In this document: positions 20,086-28,880 of the stretch, piece after piece
Position numbering within the stretch: the stretch's first letter is position 1
Layout of the letters: every line of letters starts with the position of its first letter
Assembly (NCBI GenBank): GCA_002435385.1
Contig: DJMN01000007.1
Coordinates: 1 to 64,000, forward strand
Length of the DNA: 64,000 bases
Source of the DNA: Patescibacteria group bacterium UBA6489
GTDB taxonomy: Bacteria; Patescibacteriota; Gracilibacteria; BD1-5; UBA6164
Direction of reading: 5' to 3'
The notes under the pieces: model-generated
Seen by the model: the letters and a program-made list of their open reading frames with translations, nothing else
What the model was told of the DNA's origin: nothing
The model's database searches: none
Program-made: the position numbers and the translations under genes

Positions 20086-20175
20086 TATGGCTATTCAAAT
20101 CAAAAGGCTGTTTGTGAAGACGGATAATCTTTTCTTCATTGCTCTTCTATATATCAACTTATTGTGGCTTTGTTA
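20086..20175 (+). other. possible 29-residue ORF in the inter-operon gap
   Basis: ATG 20086 to a TAA near 20173, preceded by TGGAG. The peptide (MAIQIKRLFVKTDNLFFIAL and on) is hydrophobic and unrecognised. It may be a remnant of a longer gene. Otherwise the gap 19915-20269 holds only the promoter and a terminator. Confidence 0.25.
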
Positions 20176-20191
20176 AATCATAATTGAAGAT

Positions 20192-20225
20192 AAAAAAAGG
20201 CACATGGGGTTTCCATGTGCCTTTT
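20192..20225 (-). terminator. terminator of the PspA-like operon
   Basis: AAAAAGGCACATGG ggttt CCATGTGCCTTTTT, 45 bases after the stop of the PspA-like gene; works on the minus strand. Confidence 0.9.
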
Positions 20226-20269
20226 TCGCTCTCCTTTTTTTACGATTTTGTTTTGTTTGGGTTTTAGAC

Positions 20270-21070
20270 TTAGACTTTTCGCTCAGTCTCAGAAATTTCC
20301 TCTACAGGTACGGTAGAACCTGCTTTTTTTGCCTTGTTTGCAGCAGCACGCTCGGCAAGTATTTTCTGGAGTTTATCGTTTGAAGCGGAGCCTTTGACTC
20401 TATTTTTGTAACGCTTCATACGATTATCCATATTGGTACCAGATACCTCCTTAGCTACGCTAAGTTCAGCTTTTTCTTGTGCCAGTTTTTGCCTTACAGC
20501 AGAGACCGCACTCATATCATCAGATTGCATCAGACCAGAACGTTCCGCTTCTACATCCTTCCTAAGACGTACGATTTCCATTTGGGCAACCGTACTTTCC
20601 GCCTCTTGTTCGAGACCACGGATCTCTTCCGATAGATCCCTCATGACAGCTACATACTCTTCCTTATCAGCATTAAGAGCCTCAATATTTGAGGCTAATG
20701 ATTCCTGCTCTGAATCAATTGCTGTTTGGCGAGCATCCAGACGGTTGAAATCTTCCAAAAGTTCAGCATTTTCAGGGTCTTCTTCAATTTCTTGAATAAG
20801 ACCTTCGATTGCTTCCCCCAGTTCAGCTTCTTCATCACTGAGCTCTTTCAATTTCAATTCCAGTTGACTTTGCTCCATCTGAATGCGACCAACCGCCGTT
20901 TTGATGTTGTTAAATCTTTCGATTTTATCATCTTTGGCTTGGTTGTACGTAGCCCTGATAGCATCTGGACTAGAAGTCTGGGCTGCCTTGATGCCTTTGT
21001 CCATCTTGTAGGTACCAATGCTCAGTACCCACATAGCACCACGAAAAATAGTTTTGAAAAAACTAGCCAT
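20270..21070 (-). CDS. PspA/IM30-like coiled-coil protein
   Basis: 266 residues from ATG 21070, preferred over an ATG 45 bases upstream because TATGGAGAAAAAC lies immediately before it. An amphipathic N-terminal stretch (MASFFKTIFRGAMWVLSIGT) is followed by almost continuous charged coiled coil (DNA repeats of Glu/Lys/Gln) to residue ~215 and a basic Ala/Lys-rich tail. This shape is that of PspA/IM30/Vipp1 membrane-stress proteins, which bind and stabilise the inner membrane; primary-sequence similarity is weak. The start overlaps the upstream gene's stop by eight bases (ATGGCTAG), so the two are probably translationally coupled. Confidence 0.6.
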   Translation of the reverse strand: MASFFKTIFRGAMWVLSIGTYKMDKGIKAAQTSSPDAIRATYNQAKDDKIERFNNIKTAVGRIQMEQSQLELKLKELSDEEAELGEAIEGLIQEIEEDPENAELLEDFNRLDARQTAIDSEQESLASNIEALNADKEEYVAVMRDLSEEIRGLEQEAESTVAQMEIVRLRKDVEAERSGLMQSDDMSAVSAVRQKLAQEKAELSVAKEVSGTNMDNRMKRYKNRVKGSASNDKLQKILAERAAANKAKKAGSTVPVEEISETERKV

Positions 21071-21911
21071 GTTTTTCTCCATACTTTTGATAAAGGTTTT
21101 TGAGATTTTGCTCATCGCTCATGCTAAATCGATTGAGTCTTGCTTGAACTTGTTTCGATGCTTCAACAGCTAAAGTAAGCTCATCTGAATTTCGGTTCAC
21201 TATATTTTGTGAATCAAAACTTGATGTTGCTGAAGCTAGATTGAGTTCACTGGATTGGAACGACAAGATAAGCTTTTGAAGGACAGAGGTCAGTTCAGAA
21301 ATTTTTTGTTCATTACTGTTGTAAATCCCAATATTTTTCTGAATGATAGCTCTGTTTTCTTTATCAGCTTTACTTAATTGCCTTTCTAACTTCGAAAGAC
21401 TGGTTTTGCTTTGAATGACTTGTAAATCGGCAATCTCCTTTAAAAGGTTTACGCCTGAATGAAAACCTTGATCGGCTTTCGATTCAAACTCATAAAAAAG
21501 CTCTTCAGATATGATTTCCTGATCCCTGATGGCATGAACAAACGATTGATACGAATTCCAGAGGTCTTTTTTGAGTTTTTCACCACCTTTTAGGTTGTAT
21601 AACTCAATTTCATTGAACTCTGCCCTTCGCTTTTCTTTCATCTGTTCTTTATGCCAATCTTGGTATATCAGTGCACCTTCCTTGGCTATTTCTTCAGCAT
21701 TAGCTATCCGATACCACCAAAATGATGTACCGAGGATACCAAGAGGAATCAGTGAAAAAATCTGAAAAAAGGATGGTATACTACTCAAAGCTATCCCTAG
21801 AGGGGTAGCTATAAGGCTGACAAGACCAAAGAGAGTGAGCGGACTACGTTTAAATTTCTCCTTCACATAGTTATGTGCAAACTCTCTTGCTTCCTCTAAG
21901 TAGCTGGACAC
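21063..21911 (-). CDS. membrane-anchored coiled-coil protein
   Basis: 282 residues after ACGGAGAAAAC. Two adjacent hydrophobic helices near residues 25-67 (LTLFGLVSLIATPLGIAL and FFQIFSLIPLGILGTSFW) form a hairpin, followed by a long cytoplasmic helical region (KADKENRAIIQKNI). Tightly coupled to the PspA-like gene, it could be its membrane partner, in the way PspB/PspC serve PspA, though it is not homologous to them. No named family recognised. Confidence 0.6.
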   Translation of the reverse strand: MSSYLEEAREFAHNYVKEKFKRSPLTLFGLVSLIATPLGIALSSIPSFFQIFSLIPLGILGTSFWWYRIANAEEIAKEGALIYQDWHKEQMKEKRRAEFNEIELYNLKGGEKLKKDLWNSYQSFVHAIRDQEIISEELFYEFESKADQGFHSGVNLLKEIADLQVIQSKTSLSKLERQLSKADKENRAIIQKNIGIYNSNEQKISELTSVLQKLILSFQSSELNLASATSSFDSQNIVNRNSDELTLAVEASKQVQARLNRFSMSDEQNLKNLYQKYGEKHG

Positions 21912-21933
21912 ATTGTTTTCTCCGTAAGGTTAG

Positions 21934-23517
21934 TTAGTAGTCAATGAACATAATCTCAACTGTATTGTTATCATTGATGTAGTTTCCATAACTTTGTCCA
22001 GCTTTTTTAGCAGGAGTCATAGTAGAACCAACACCAATTGATGAAATACGATTTGGATCGATTTGGTAGTACTTTTGTAGGTATTTATATACCCGATCAG
22101 ATTTTGCCTGAGTCCTTTGTTGTATAACTTCTTCGTTAATTCCGCGTATTTGCGCAGATTTTCCAACGATAGCGATATAATAGTCAAAGTTCCCAATTTG
22201 CTGCTGTGCAAAGCGATCAAGAATTGCTTTCGCATTGTTATCCAATTTTCCATCACGAAGAAATGTTATCTTCAAGTCATCACGAGTGAATTTTGGATTC
22301 CTAATAAGTTTACGCCAAGTCGATTCTTGGAGTTTTGTGTAAACTCTTGCTTCTGCTGCAGGCTTTTTTATGGCATCATCTGGATACGAGTTAAACACAC
22401 CCCTGAGTACTTTGTCATAAACAATGGATCTTGAGTCACCATTTGGAAGCGGTGATTCAGGAATTGCATCCATTTTTATCAGTTTAATGACAATAGCATC
22501 AATATAGTCTAAGACTTTTCCTTCAGATGAAGAATTCGCCCTGAAAAGTGTGTAACTGTTATCGGCAAGGTTGTAAAAATGAACACCTGCTAAGTTTTCG
22601 GCTATCTCAATTTGATCTCGAGCATCTTTACCTCCACCTTCGGTAAGTTCAATTTCACTATACAGTTCTGTTGGGTTGTTAGCGTAATAGCTAACAGACT
22701 CATAGTAGCTGTATAGCATGTTTTGTATGCTTTCCGGTTTTTCTAGCAGAACACCCCTGTTTACAACGTATACATCAACGATTCTTGCAAGTTTCAGTTC
22801 ATTGGATCCCATTAGCACTTCATAACCTTGTTTTTTAGCTCTTGAAATGTATGGTTCCCATAGTCCTGCTACTTTACATTTATCACTGAGTAAGTCGGCG
22901 TAGGTTTGTTCAATATCTTCATTTGCTTTTCCTTTCAGAAGAATAGGAAGCCCTGTGTCTACTGCCATGCTTCCAAGCATGAAACGAGATGTATAACAGG
23001 AATCAACTTTTAAAAGTCCTTTTAAATCATTGATGCTTTTGAAGTTTTTCGGGTCTGCAAGTACTGCATCAGATCCTGTTGACCAGGATATTGCTGCAAC
23101 AATCACAGGAGCTTTGCTTGTATCTACCCCAAGATGATAGAGCTGCTCCAGATAATCATGAATAGGCATTACTGCAAAATCATATTCACCTGAAACAAGT
23201 TTTTTCACCCGAGAAGGATAATCTCCTTTATCATCGATAAAGTTGAGAGCTAACGATTTTTTTTGAAGCTCGAATTTGAATCTCTTGCTTCTCAAAATCG
23301 CATATCCGTCATAGCCATCACCAGCACCATTGAGTATTGTTTCCTCTTTAGATGACTGGGTTAGCTTTGCGATTTTTTCCTGCTTTCTATCTTCACCAAC
23401 CTTATCAAAGACGCCTTTGTAGTCCAGAAAAGCAACAATACTGGCAATGATAGCTGTCCAAACAAGTATGGGAAAAATATACTTATTTCGTGAAGAACCG
23501 GTAGATGGCCCATTCAT
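21934..23517 (-). CDS. membrane-anchored substrate-binding/OmpA-like fusion
   Basis: 527 residues from the ATG at 23517; TGGAGGTAATC is its ribosome site and overlaps a more upstream ATG. An N-terminal anchor helix (IFPILVWTAIIASIVAFL) leads to an NMT1/SsuA-like binding domain (residues ~55-330; GEYDFAVMPIHDYLEQL, LKGLLKVDSCYTSRFMLGS). The last 130 residues look OmpA/MotB-like (ITFLRDGKLDNNAKAILDRF ... RTQAKSDRVYKYLQ ... ISSIGVGS). The final NNTVEIMF lacks the Arg of canonical N-x-RRV. It would tether a ligand sensor between membrane and cell wall. No TGA. Confidence 0.75.
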   Translation of the reverse strand: MNGPSTGSSRNKYIFPILVWTAIIASIVAFLDYKGVFDKVGEDRKQEKIAKLTQSSKEETILNGAGDGYDGYAILRSKRFKFELQKKSLALNFIDDKGDYPSRVKKLVSGEYDFAVMPIHDYLEQLYHLGVDTSKAPVIVAAISWSTGSDAVLADPKNFKSINDLKGLLKVDSCYTSRFMLGSMAVDTGLPILLKGKANEDIEQTYADLLSDKCKVAGLWEPYISRAKKQGYEVLMGSNELKLARIVDVYVVNRGVLLEKPESIQNMLYSYYESVSYYANNPTELYSEIELTEGGGKDARDQIEIAENLAGVHFYNLADNSYTLFRANSSSEGKVLDYIDAIVIKLIKMDAIPESPLPNGDSRSIVYDKVLRGVFNSYPDDAIKKPAAEARVYTKLQESTWRKLIRNPKFTRDDLKITFLRDGKLDNNAKAILDRFAQQQIGNFDYYIAIVGKSAQIRGINEEVIQQRTQAKSDRVYKYLQKYYQIDPNRISSIGVGSTMTPAKKAGQSYGNYINDNNTVEIMFIDY

Positions 23518-23539
23518 GATTACCTCCATAAAGGGTTGA

Positions 23540-23568
23540 GAAGGACTCCTAAACTTCAGGAGTCCTTC
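23540..23568 (-). other. intercistronic hairpin between VWA and binding/OmpA genes
   Basis: GAAGGACTCCT aaacttc AGGAGTCCTTC stem directly after the VWA stop, without a long T-run. Probably an attenuator or RNA-stability element. Confidence 0.6.
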
Positions 23569-23574
23569 ATGGGG

Positions 23575-24213
23575 TTAAAAGTCTTGCACGACGAACTCGG
23601 AACTTCCAGGTACCTCAGCCTTGATTGCCTGTTTAAGGGCATTCGTTAGCTGTTGAGTTGATGAAGCATCGGCAAAGTCGGTTACTTGCATCAACTTATG
23701 CCTAGTAATTCCAAACCCAATGGTCTTTATATTGATTCCACTTGCAATTGCTTCGTCAACGGCGTTAAGCATACGTTCTTCTTTGTCTGCCGCACCATCA
23801 GTTACAACTACAATGGTATAAAAACCATATCCACCTTGCGATTGTTTCTGCTGATCCAAGTACTGTTTTACAGCCAGGATAGCAGGACCGATAGGAGTAC
23901 CCCCACCAGCCTTCAATTGATTTACAGAATTAATAGCATCTTGTTTCTTACCCATTATATTCTGTAGTTGAACAATATATCCATGATTGAGAGCATAAAT
24001 ACCAAAATTGTAATCATCTGGTATCCCTTGAATCAGCTGAACCACAGATTCTTTTGCTTGATCAAGCTTGCTTTTCCAAAATATGGATCCCATACTTCCA
24101 GAATCATCAAAGATAATGACTACGTTCTTTCTCAGGTTAAGGTCTTCTTCCGCTGTGGCCGTAAACGGTAAGTAAAGGATTCCCAAGAAGATAAAAATCC
24201 AAAATTTATTCAT
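23575..24213 (-). CDS. secreted von Willebrand factor A domain protein
   Basis: 212 residues. A signal peptide (MNKFWIFIFLGILYLPFTATA) precedes a complete VWA domain. MIDAS: VVIIFDDSGSMGS (DxSxS near residue 36), the Thr in GGGTPIGPA near 105 and VVVTDGA near 137. It ends with FVVQDF, the same last four residues (VQDF) as the upstream gene product. It begins 14 bases after that gene behind AAGGAGGAG. VWA domains make metal-dependent protein contacts, so it may bridge the two binding/OmpA proteins; that is inference. Confidence 0.85.
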   Translation of the reverse strand: MNKFWIFIFLGILYLPFTATAEEDLNLRKNVVIIFDDSGSMGSIFWKSKLDQAKESVVQLIQGIPDDYNFGIYALNHGYIVQLQNIMGKKQDAINSVNQLKAGGGTPIGPAILAVKQYLDQQKQSQGGYGFYTIVVVTDGAADKEERMLNAVDEAIASGINIKTIGFGITRHKLMQVTDFADASSTQQLTNALKQAIKAEVPGSSEFVVQDF

Positions 24214-24227
24214 TTTTTATCTCCTCC

Positions 24228-25946
24228 TTAGAAGTCTTGAACGGCTTCAAATGATTGAATTTCCGCGTTATAATTGGTTACGTTAAACTCAACACGGATA
24301 TTGCTATCAAATTCGGCTTGGTTTTTCGGACGTTCGTGAATAGGGCTTCCTGCTCCATCACCATGAACAACGAGTTTATAGGCCTGCAAGTCAATCTTGT
24401 TTGCGATTGCATAATCAACAATAGCTGCCTTAACAGCATTTGCACGTTCCTTTGAAGTGCGTTCAGCTGCATTTTGGACGTTGTTACGTTCCATGGTAAT
24501 GCGTTGGATAGACATCTGAGCCAGATTGTAGTTGCTTTTCAACACTTTGTTGAGATAAGCTTCCACTTTCATAAGTCCAGTGTTATTTCCACTTTTCTTA
24601 AACTCAATTGCCTTATTCCACCCACGCAGTAGGGATGGATCAACATGACCCACAATATTTAGAACTGCACCAGGATAGGTATTGGCATAGTTTATTACTG
24701 CATCGAAATTTTTTCCATATTCGCTTACAGTGAAACTATTTTGGTTGGGCTCAAACAGAATTTTGTCTGAAAAAAGTACTTGACCTTGTCCAGACTTTTT
24801 CAGTTCGGATACTTCTTGCTCAATTCTGGCAGTCACCTCTTTATCTGCCTGTAGGACATGAGCTTCCTGTGATACTTTGACATTCCAGTCAGTCACAGGA
24901 ATATTCAGATCTCCATTAGAAACCAATCCCACTTTTTTGAACTCACCAACGATTCTTGCAACTTTCCGAGGAAAGTTGTTTGGGTTGGTAGGTGAGTACA
25001 TAAAGTTGTTACTTATTTCCATGTTATGGAAACGGGCATCGTCACGCAAGCCTTCAGTATCAGCAATATTCTGATGACTTGCGCTTCCGAACATAATGGT
25101 TGCAGCCTCTTTTACGAGATTACCATCCAATAGTTTGGTTTTTGCAGCACTCAAAAAACCCTCACGGATTTTTTTCAGCTGAGCTTTGTTGTCCTTTGCC
25201 CAATCGGAACGAACCAAGATGATATCCTTGATTGATTCGTTCATTGCCTTGGTTGTAACCAGTATAGACAGACCAGGTATTGCGGCCGTTCCCTCAGTGA
25301 GGGTGGCAGCACTTGGACTGATGACGAAAGCCATATCAATAGATTGATCTTCAGCAATAGCAGTTTCTGGTGAATCATCACCAAAAAGGTTTGGCAGATA
25401 TTTGATGTTTATATCCGTAATCGAAAGACCATTCTTTGTCAACAAATCAACCAGCCATCCCATATGGGGGCCGCCATACTGAATGGCAACCGTAACGGTT
25501 TTACCACCTTTAACTGCAGTAACAAATTCATTGATGTTGTTAAAGCTACGAGTAACCACAACATCCCCACCATTAGAATCGGTCACAGAATGGAAAATTT
25601 CCATTTTAACACCTACCGATTGCAAAGCATCAACAAGCATTGTACCAGAGCCCACCGTTTGGCGAATAAACGGAGTTTTACCGGAGATGACATTCTTGAT
25701 TTGCTCAAGAGGATCATCAACCAGCTTTACACCGCCAGGAAACAAGGATATGTTTCCTAATGCCAGAATCATATCTCCCCAGGTAATACCTTGGTAGATA
25801 TAATCCTTTGATACGGGTTGGACGGATACTCCTGATACCTGTTGGTAAAAAGGAGTTGGCGAGATGTAATTGACAGCCTTAGCATTTGTCATACCTATAA
25901 ATATTGTTAGTAAAATAACAATACTAAGAATTCCATGTTTTTTCAT
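24228..25946 (-). CDS. secreted substrate-binding/OmpA-like fusion, first gene of the PspA operon
   Basis: 572 residues. A signal peptide (HGILSIVILLTIFIGMTNAKA) precedes a type 2 periplasmic binding domain (residues ~30-330; GSGTMLVDALQSVGV, VTVAIQYGGPHMGWLVDLL, ILVTTKAMNESIKDIILV). The C-terminal ~170 residues resemble an OmpA domain: KILFEPNQNSFTVSEYGKNF, LNIVGHVDPS, then an inserted ~45 residues, RTSKERANAVKAAI and IRVEFNV. OmpA domains bind peptidoglycan. It has a strong sigma70-like promoter and a GGAGAAAAC ribosome site. No TGA codons. Confidence 0.75.
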   Translation of the reverse strand: MKKHGILSIVILLTIFIGMTNAKAVNYISPTPFYQQVSGVSVQPVSKDYIYQGITWGDMILALGNISLFPGGVKLVDDPLEQIKNVISGKTPFIRQTVGSGTMLVDALQSVGVKMEIFHSVTDSNGGDVVVTRSFNNINEFVTAVKGGKTVTVAIQYGGPHMGWLVDLLTKNGLSITDINIKYLPNLFGDDSPETAIAEDQSIDMAFVISPSAATLTEGTAAIPGLSILVTTKAMNESIKDIILVRSDWAKDNKAQLKKIREGFLSAAKTKLLDGNLVKEAATIMFGSASHQNIADTEGLRDDARFHNMEISNNFMYSPTNPNNFPRKVARIVGEFKKVGLVSNGDLNIPVTDWNVKVSQEAHVLQADKEVTARIEQEVSELKKSGQGQVLFSDKILFEPNQNSFTVSEYGKNFDAVINYANTYPGAVLNIVGHVDPSLLRGWNKAIEFKKSGNNTGLMKVEAYLNKVLKSNYNLAQMSIQRITMERNNVQNAAERTSKERANAVKAAIVDYAIANKIDLQAYKLVVHGDGAGSPIHERPKNQAEFDSNIRVEFNVTNYNAEIQSFEAVQDF

Positions 25947-26026
25947 GGTTGTTTTCTCCAGTTTAAAATTTCTGAGAATGTTAACGAGCGTACTAAGATA
26001 CTAAGGATTATTTCTTAGATTTTTAA

Positions 26027-26054
26027 AATATAAAAAATAAATACAAAATGTCAA
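26027..26054 (-). promoter_or_regulatory. sigma70-like promoter of the PspA operon
   Basis: On the minus strand TTGACA (26054-26049), a 16-base spacer and TATATT (26032-26027). The start codon is about 80 bases downstream. Nearly consensus, unlike anything obvious upstream of native genes. Confidence 0.7.
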
Positions 26055-26145
26055 GATAAAATGGGAAGAATTTTTCACGAAATGCAACTTTTACATTTTT
26101 ATATGTCAATTAAACTCCTCTATCTCAGTTCTAATCCTCTACTAT

Positions 26146-26322
26146 ATGACTTACTTGAACAAGAACATAAATTTCTCATGATTTTTTTGAGATGAATATG
26201 AAGAGGAATTTAATGGCGAGTGATGGTTTTTCTATAAAGAAATACTTGATTTTACAATTGAGAGATTTGATCCTCATATGCATAAATGTATACAAAAATT
26301 GAAATTAAAATCTAATTTTTAA
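26146..26322 (+). CDS. small acidic protein, unknown
   Basis: 58 residues with three TGA-Gly codons: MTYLNKNINFSGFFGDEYEE onward, ending KLKLKSNF. Acidic and aromatic-rich. It marks the return to code-25 sequence directly right of the foreign-looking block. No family recognised. Confidence 0.5.
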
Positions 26323-26353
26323 ATTTTCACAAAAATCACTATTGAAAAATTAG

Positions 26354-26392
26354 AAAAATAACTACAAAATATTTATCTTGTAGTTATTTTTT
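26354..26392 (+). terminator. intrinsic terminator
   Basis: AAATAACTACAA / TTGTAGTTATTTTTT hairpin after the 58-residue gene. Confidence 0.75.
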
Positions 26393-26443
26393 GATTCCAA
26401 AAATTTTTAAATATAGTACAATTATATAATTAAAAAAAATAAA

Positions 26444-26683
26444 ATGGATAATATTAATAAATTTTCTGTTGCTGATATAATAAACATAATACATCAGATA
26501 ATTATTATATTATATTTATTATATTCACTAAAGATAATCTATAAATACTTTAAGTATAATAAAAAACGAAATTTAATATGATTAATAAAAAAGTTAGCCA
26601 TAGTTTTCCTATACTATGTACCAGTTTCTATATTATTTTCAATTATTGAATGGTGGTTATTATCTTGTAGTATGTGTATATAG
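26444..26683 (+). CDS. small two-helix membrane protein, unknown
   Basis: 79 residues. Two hydrophobic helices (IINIIHQIIIILYLLYSL and LAIVFLYYVPVSILFSII) are separated by a basic loop (KYFKYNKKRN). Resembles the short membrane proteins often found in Patescibacteria near pilus genes, but no family can be named. Confidence 0.5.
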
Positions 26684-26689
26684 ATTTTT

Positions 26690-27435
26690 CCATATTAACT
26701 GATAACAAAAAATAGAAAATATTCTATAAAGAATCTTTTCAAATTAAAAATTTCGTGAAACAATTTCAGAATTATTACTAAATTTTCCTACTAAAATAAT
26801 AAAAAAAATATTTTACATAATAACTATATACTTAACTAAGTTTTTACCCAATTTTTGATGTTCAGAACTTTTGATCATAGGTGTTCACTATATTTAATCA
26901 TTATAGTCAATAAAATAATTAGCATTGTCATATTTTGCAGGTATAATATTTTTAATATCAGTATAAATCACAATAAAAAAAGTCAGAGTAAATTATTTTC
27001 AATTTTTTGACCTTTTTTATTATTAAAAATATTGCATACTAGAAATAATTGGCATTTTTGACTATAGAAAAATTTATTCTATCAATATTCCGACTTTCAC
27101 GATTTTACAAAACAAAAAAATAATTCATATTTAAGGTATGTAATTCAAAATATTCTTAGGAGTTTTAGAGTTTATTACTTGAGATTGAAAACTCTAAATC
27201 ATATATTCTCAACTCCTTATAGTGTTTTAATTTGATTATTCCAGTATTGTAGCTTCTTTTCTTATCTCAAAGGAGGAAAATTCAAGAGATAAGGGATAAT
27301 TATATGGAGAGTTTAATTTTAAGTACTAAAAAATTAGAAAAAATTATAAGACAAAACTATTTATTGATTTTTCTTGAAAAATAAGATAAAATAACATTGA
27401 GATAAAAAAGATTTATTATCATTTATAATACACAA
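26690..27435. other. non-coding stretch with a possible decayed minus-strand gene
   Basis: No intact gene of useful length. On the minus strand between about 26820 and 27010 two broken frames give protein-like pieces, DIKNIIPAKYDNANYFIDYN and then MIKSSEHQKLGKNLVKYIV, separated by stops. This suggests a degraded gene, but I cannot name a parent family. The rest is AT-rich filler with a weak palindrome near 27252-27295. Confidence 0.3.
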
Positions 27436-27439
27436 AAAG

Positions 27440-27994
27440 ATGTTAAACAGAGCATTAAAAATTCTGGTATATACTAACTCAATGACACTATTAGCAGCTG
27501 CAATGTTAGCTCCAATTTATGCAATATTTGTTGAAGAAGTTGGATGAGATCTAATGGATGCAAGTATTGCTGGAGGTATATTTGCTTTAGTTGCAGGTAT
27601 AACAACAATAATAGCTGGTAGATGGACTGATAAAATAAAGGAAAAGAAATTAATTATTATCCTTTGATATATTATCATGGGAATAGGTTTCTTATTATAT
27701 TTTTGGGTAGATTCAGTTATTTTCTTATTTATAGTCCAGTCTATTATTTGACTTGGAGAAGCTGTTTATTCTCCAGCATTTGATGCTCTATTCTCTAAAA
27801 ATCTTGATAAAAATAAATCTGCCACTCAATGGTGAGCTTGGGAATCAACCTTCTATTTTACAACAGCAATATGAGCAGTTAGTGGTGGATGACTTGTTAC
27901 CTTATTTGGTTTTCAAGCTTTATTTGTAACAATGGCTATAATGTGTTTTGGTAGTGCGTTATATCTTCTATTCTTAAAACAAGGAGAGATATAA
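27440..27994 (+). CDS. half-length MFS-like transporter
   Basis: 184 residues with five to six transmembrane helices. The loop GRWTDKIKEKKLIIILGYII matches the MFS A-motif region (G-x-x-x-D-x-x-x-[RK]). Typical MFS proteins have 12 helices and about 400 residues; only one six-helix bundle is present and no second half follows. It may work as a homodimer or be a reduced relict. Six TGA-Gly codons. Confidence 0.7.
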
Positions 27995-28018
27995 AAGTTA
28001 TTAAAAAAGATGTTGTAA

Positions 28019-28056
28019 AATAATCTAAATTAAATATATTTAATTTAGATTATTTT
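28019..28056 (+). terminator. intrinsic terminator after the MFS-like gene
   Basis: Long AT-only hairpin AATAATCTAAATTAAA / TTTAATTTAGATTATTTTT. Confidence 0.75.
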
Positions 28057-28068
28057 TAATTTTTACAT

Positions 28069-28857
28069 ATGAAATACATAGATTTTTTACAACAACTAGC
28101 TAAAGAATCCTGAGAGATAATTAAAAGCAATTTCAAATTATGAATGAAGAAAGATTATAAATGAGATTCTTCTCCTGTAACAGAAACAGATAAAAAGATA
28201 AATTCACTAGTAATATCTAGAATCAGTGAACAATACCCAACTCATAGTATAAAATGAGAAGAAGAAAGTAGTATGAAAGAGGGAAGTGATTATGTATGGA
28301 TTTGTGATCCAGTTGATTGAACCATCCCATTTTCTTCATGATTACCTATTTGTACTTTTTCTTTAGCTTTGGCATACAAATGAGAACCTATAGCTTGAGT
28401 TATATATGAACCATTCATGGATAGGATGTTATTGGCAGAGAAATGAAAATGAGCATTTCTAAATTGAATTAGAGTGAATGTAAATAAAAGGGCAAAAATT
28501 GATGAAAAATCTATTGTAGCCATAGAAAATTTTAAAAATGCTAAATATAATCTAATTAATTTAGACAATGAATTAACAGAAAACATAAATGTAAAACTAT
28601 TTAAGTTCTGTAGCATATTATATGCTGGTATGATGGTCGCAGTATGAGAATTTGATTGAGTAATTTTTCCAGACGTAAAAAGCCACGATGGAGCATCATT
28701 AAAAATAATAGTTGAAGAAGCATGATGAAAAATGACAGATATACATTGAAATGAGCAGAGGTATGACTGAGATATGGATTGATATATTGCAAGCAATTGA
28801 AAAGTACATAATCAACTAGTAAAAATAGTTTCTGAAAATATTATTGAAAGAAAATAA
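28069..28857 (+). CDS. inositol monophosphatase-family phosphatase
   Basis: 262 residues. Li+-sensitive/Mg2+-dependent phosphatase fold (IMPase/CysQ/FBPase group). Metal-binding motifs: KGEEESS near residue 63, WICDPVDGTIPF near 77-88 (DPxDGT) and FPDVKSHDGAS near 200, where most relatives have WDxAA. The variant second motif leaves the substrate (inositol phosphate, PAP or fructose bisphosphate) uncertain. It is followed 23 bases later by rdgB. Confidence 0.9.
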
Positions 28858-28880
28858 TTAAATAAAAAAACTATATAAAT

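Noticed and set aside
15320..26054. Prophage or conjugative element
   Set aside because: No integrase, capsid, terminase or relaxase; the content is transporter and envelope proteins only.
28290..28796. Minus-strand frame of 168 residues
   Set aside because: Antisense to the inositol-monophosphatase gene; no family features.
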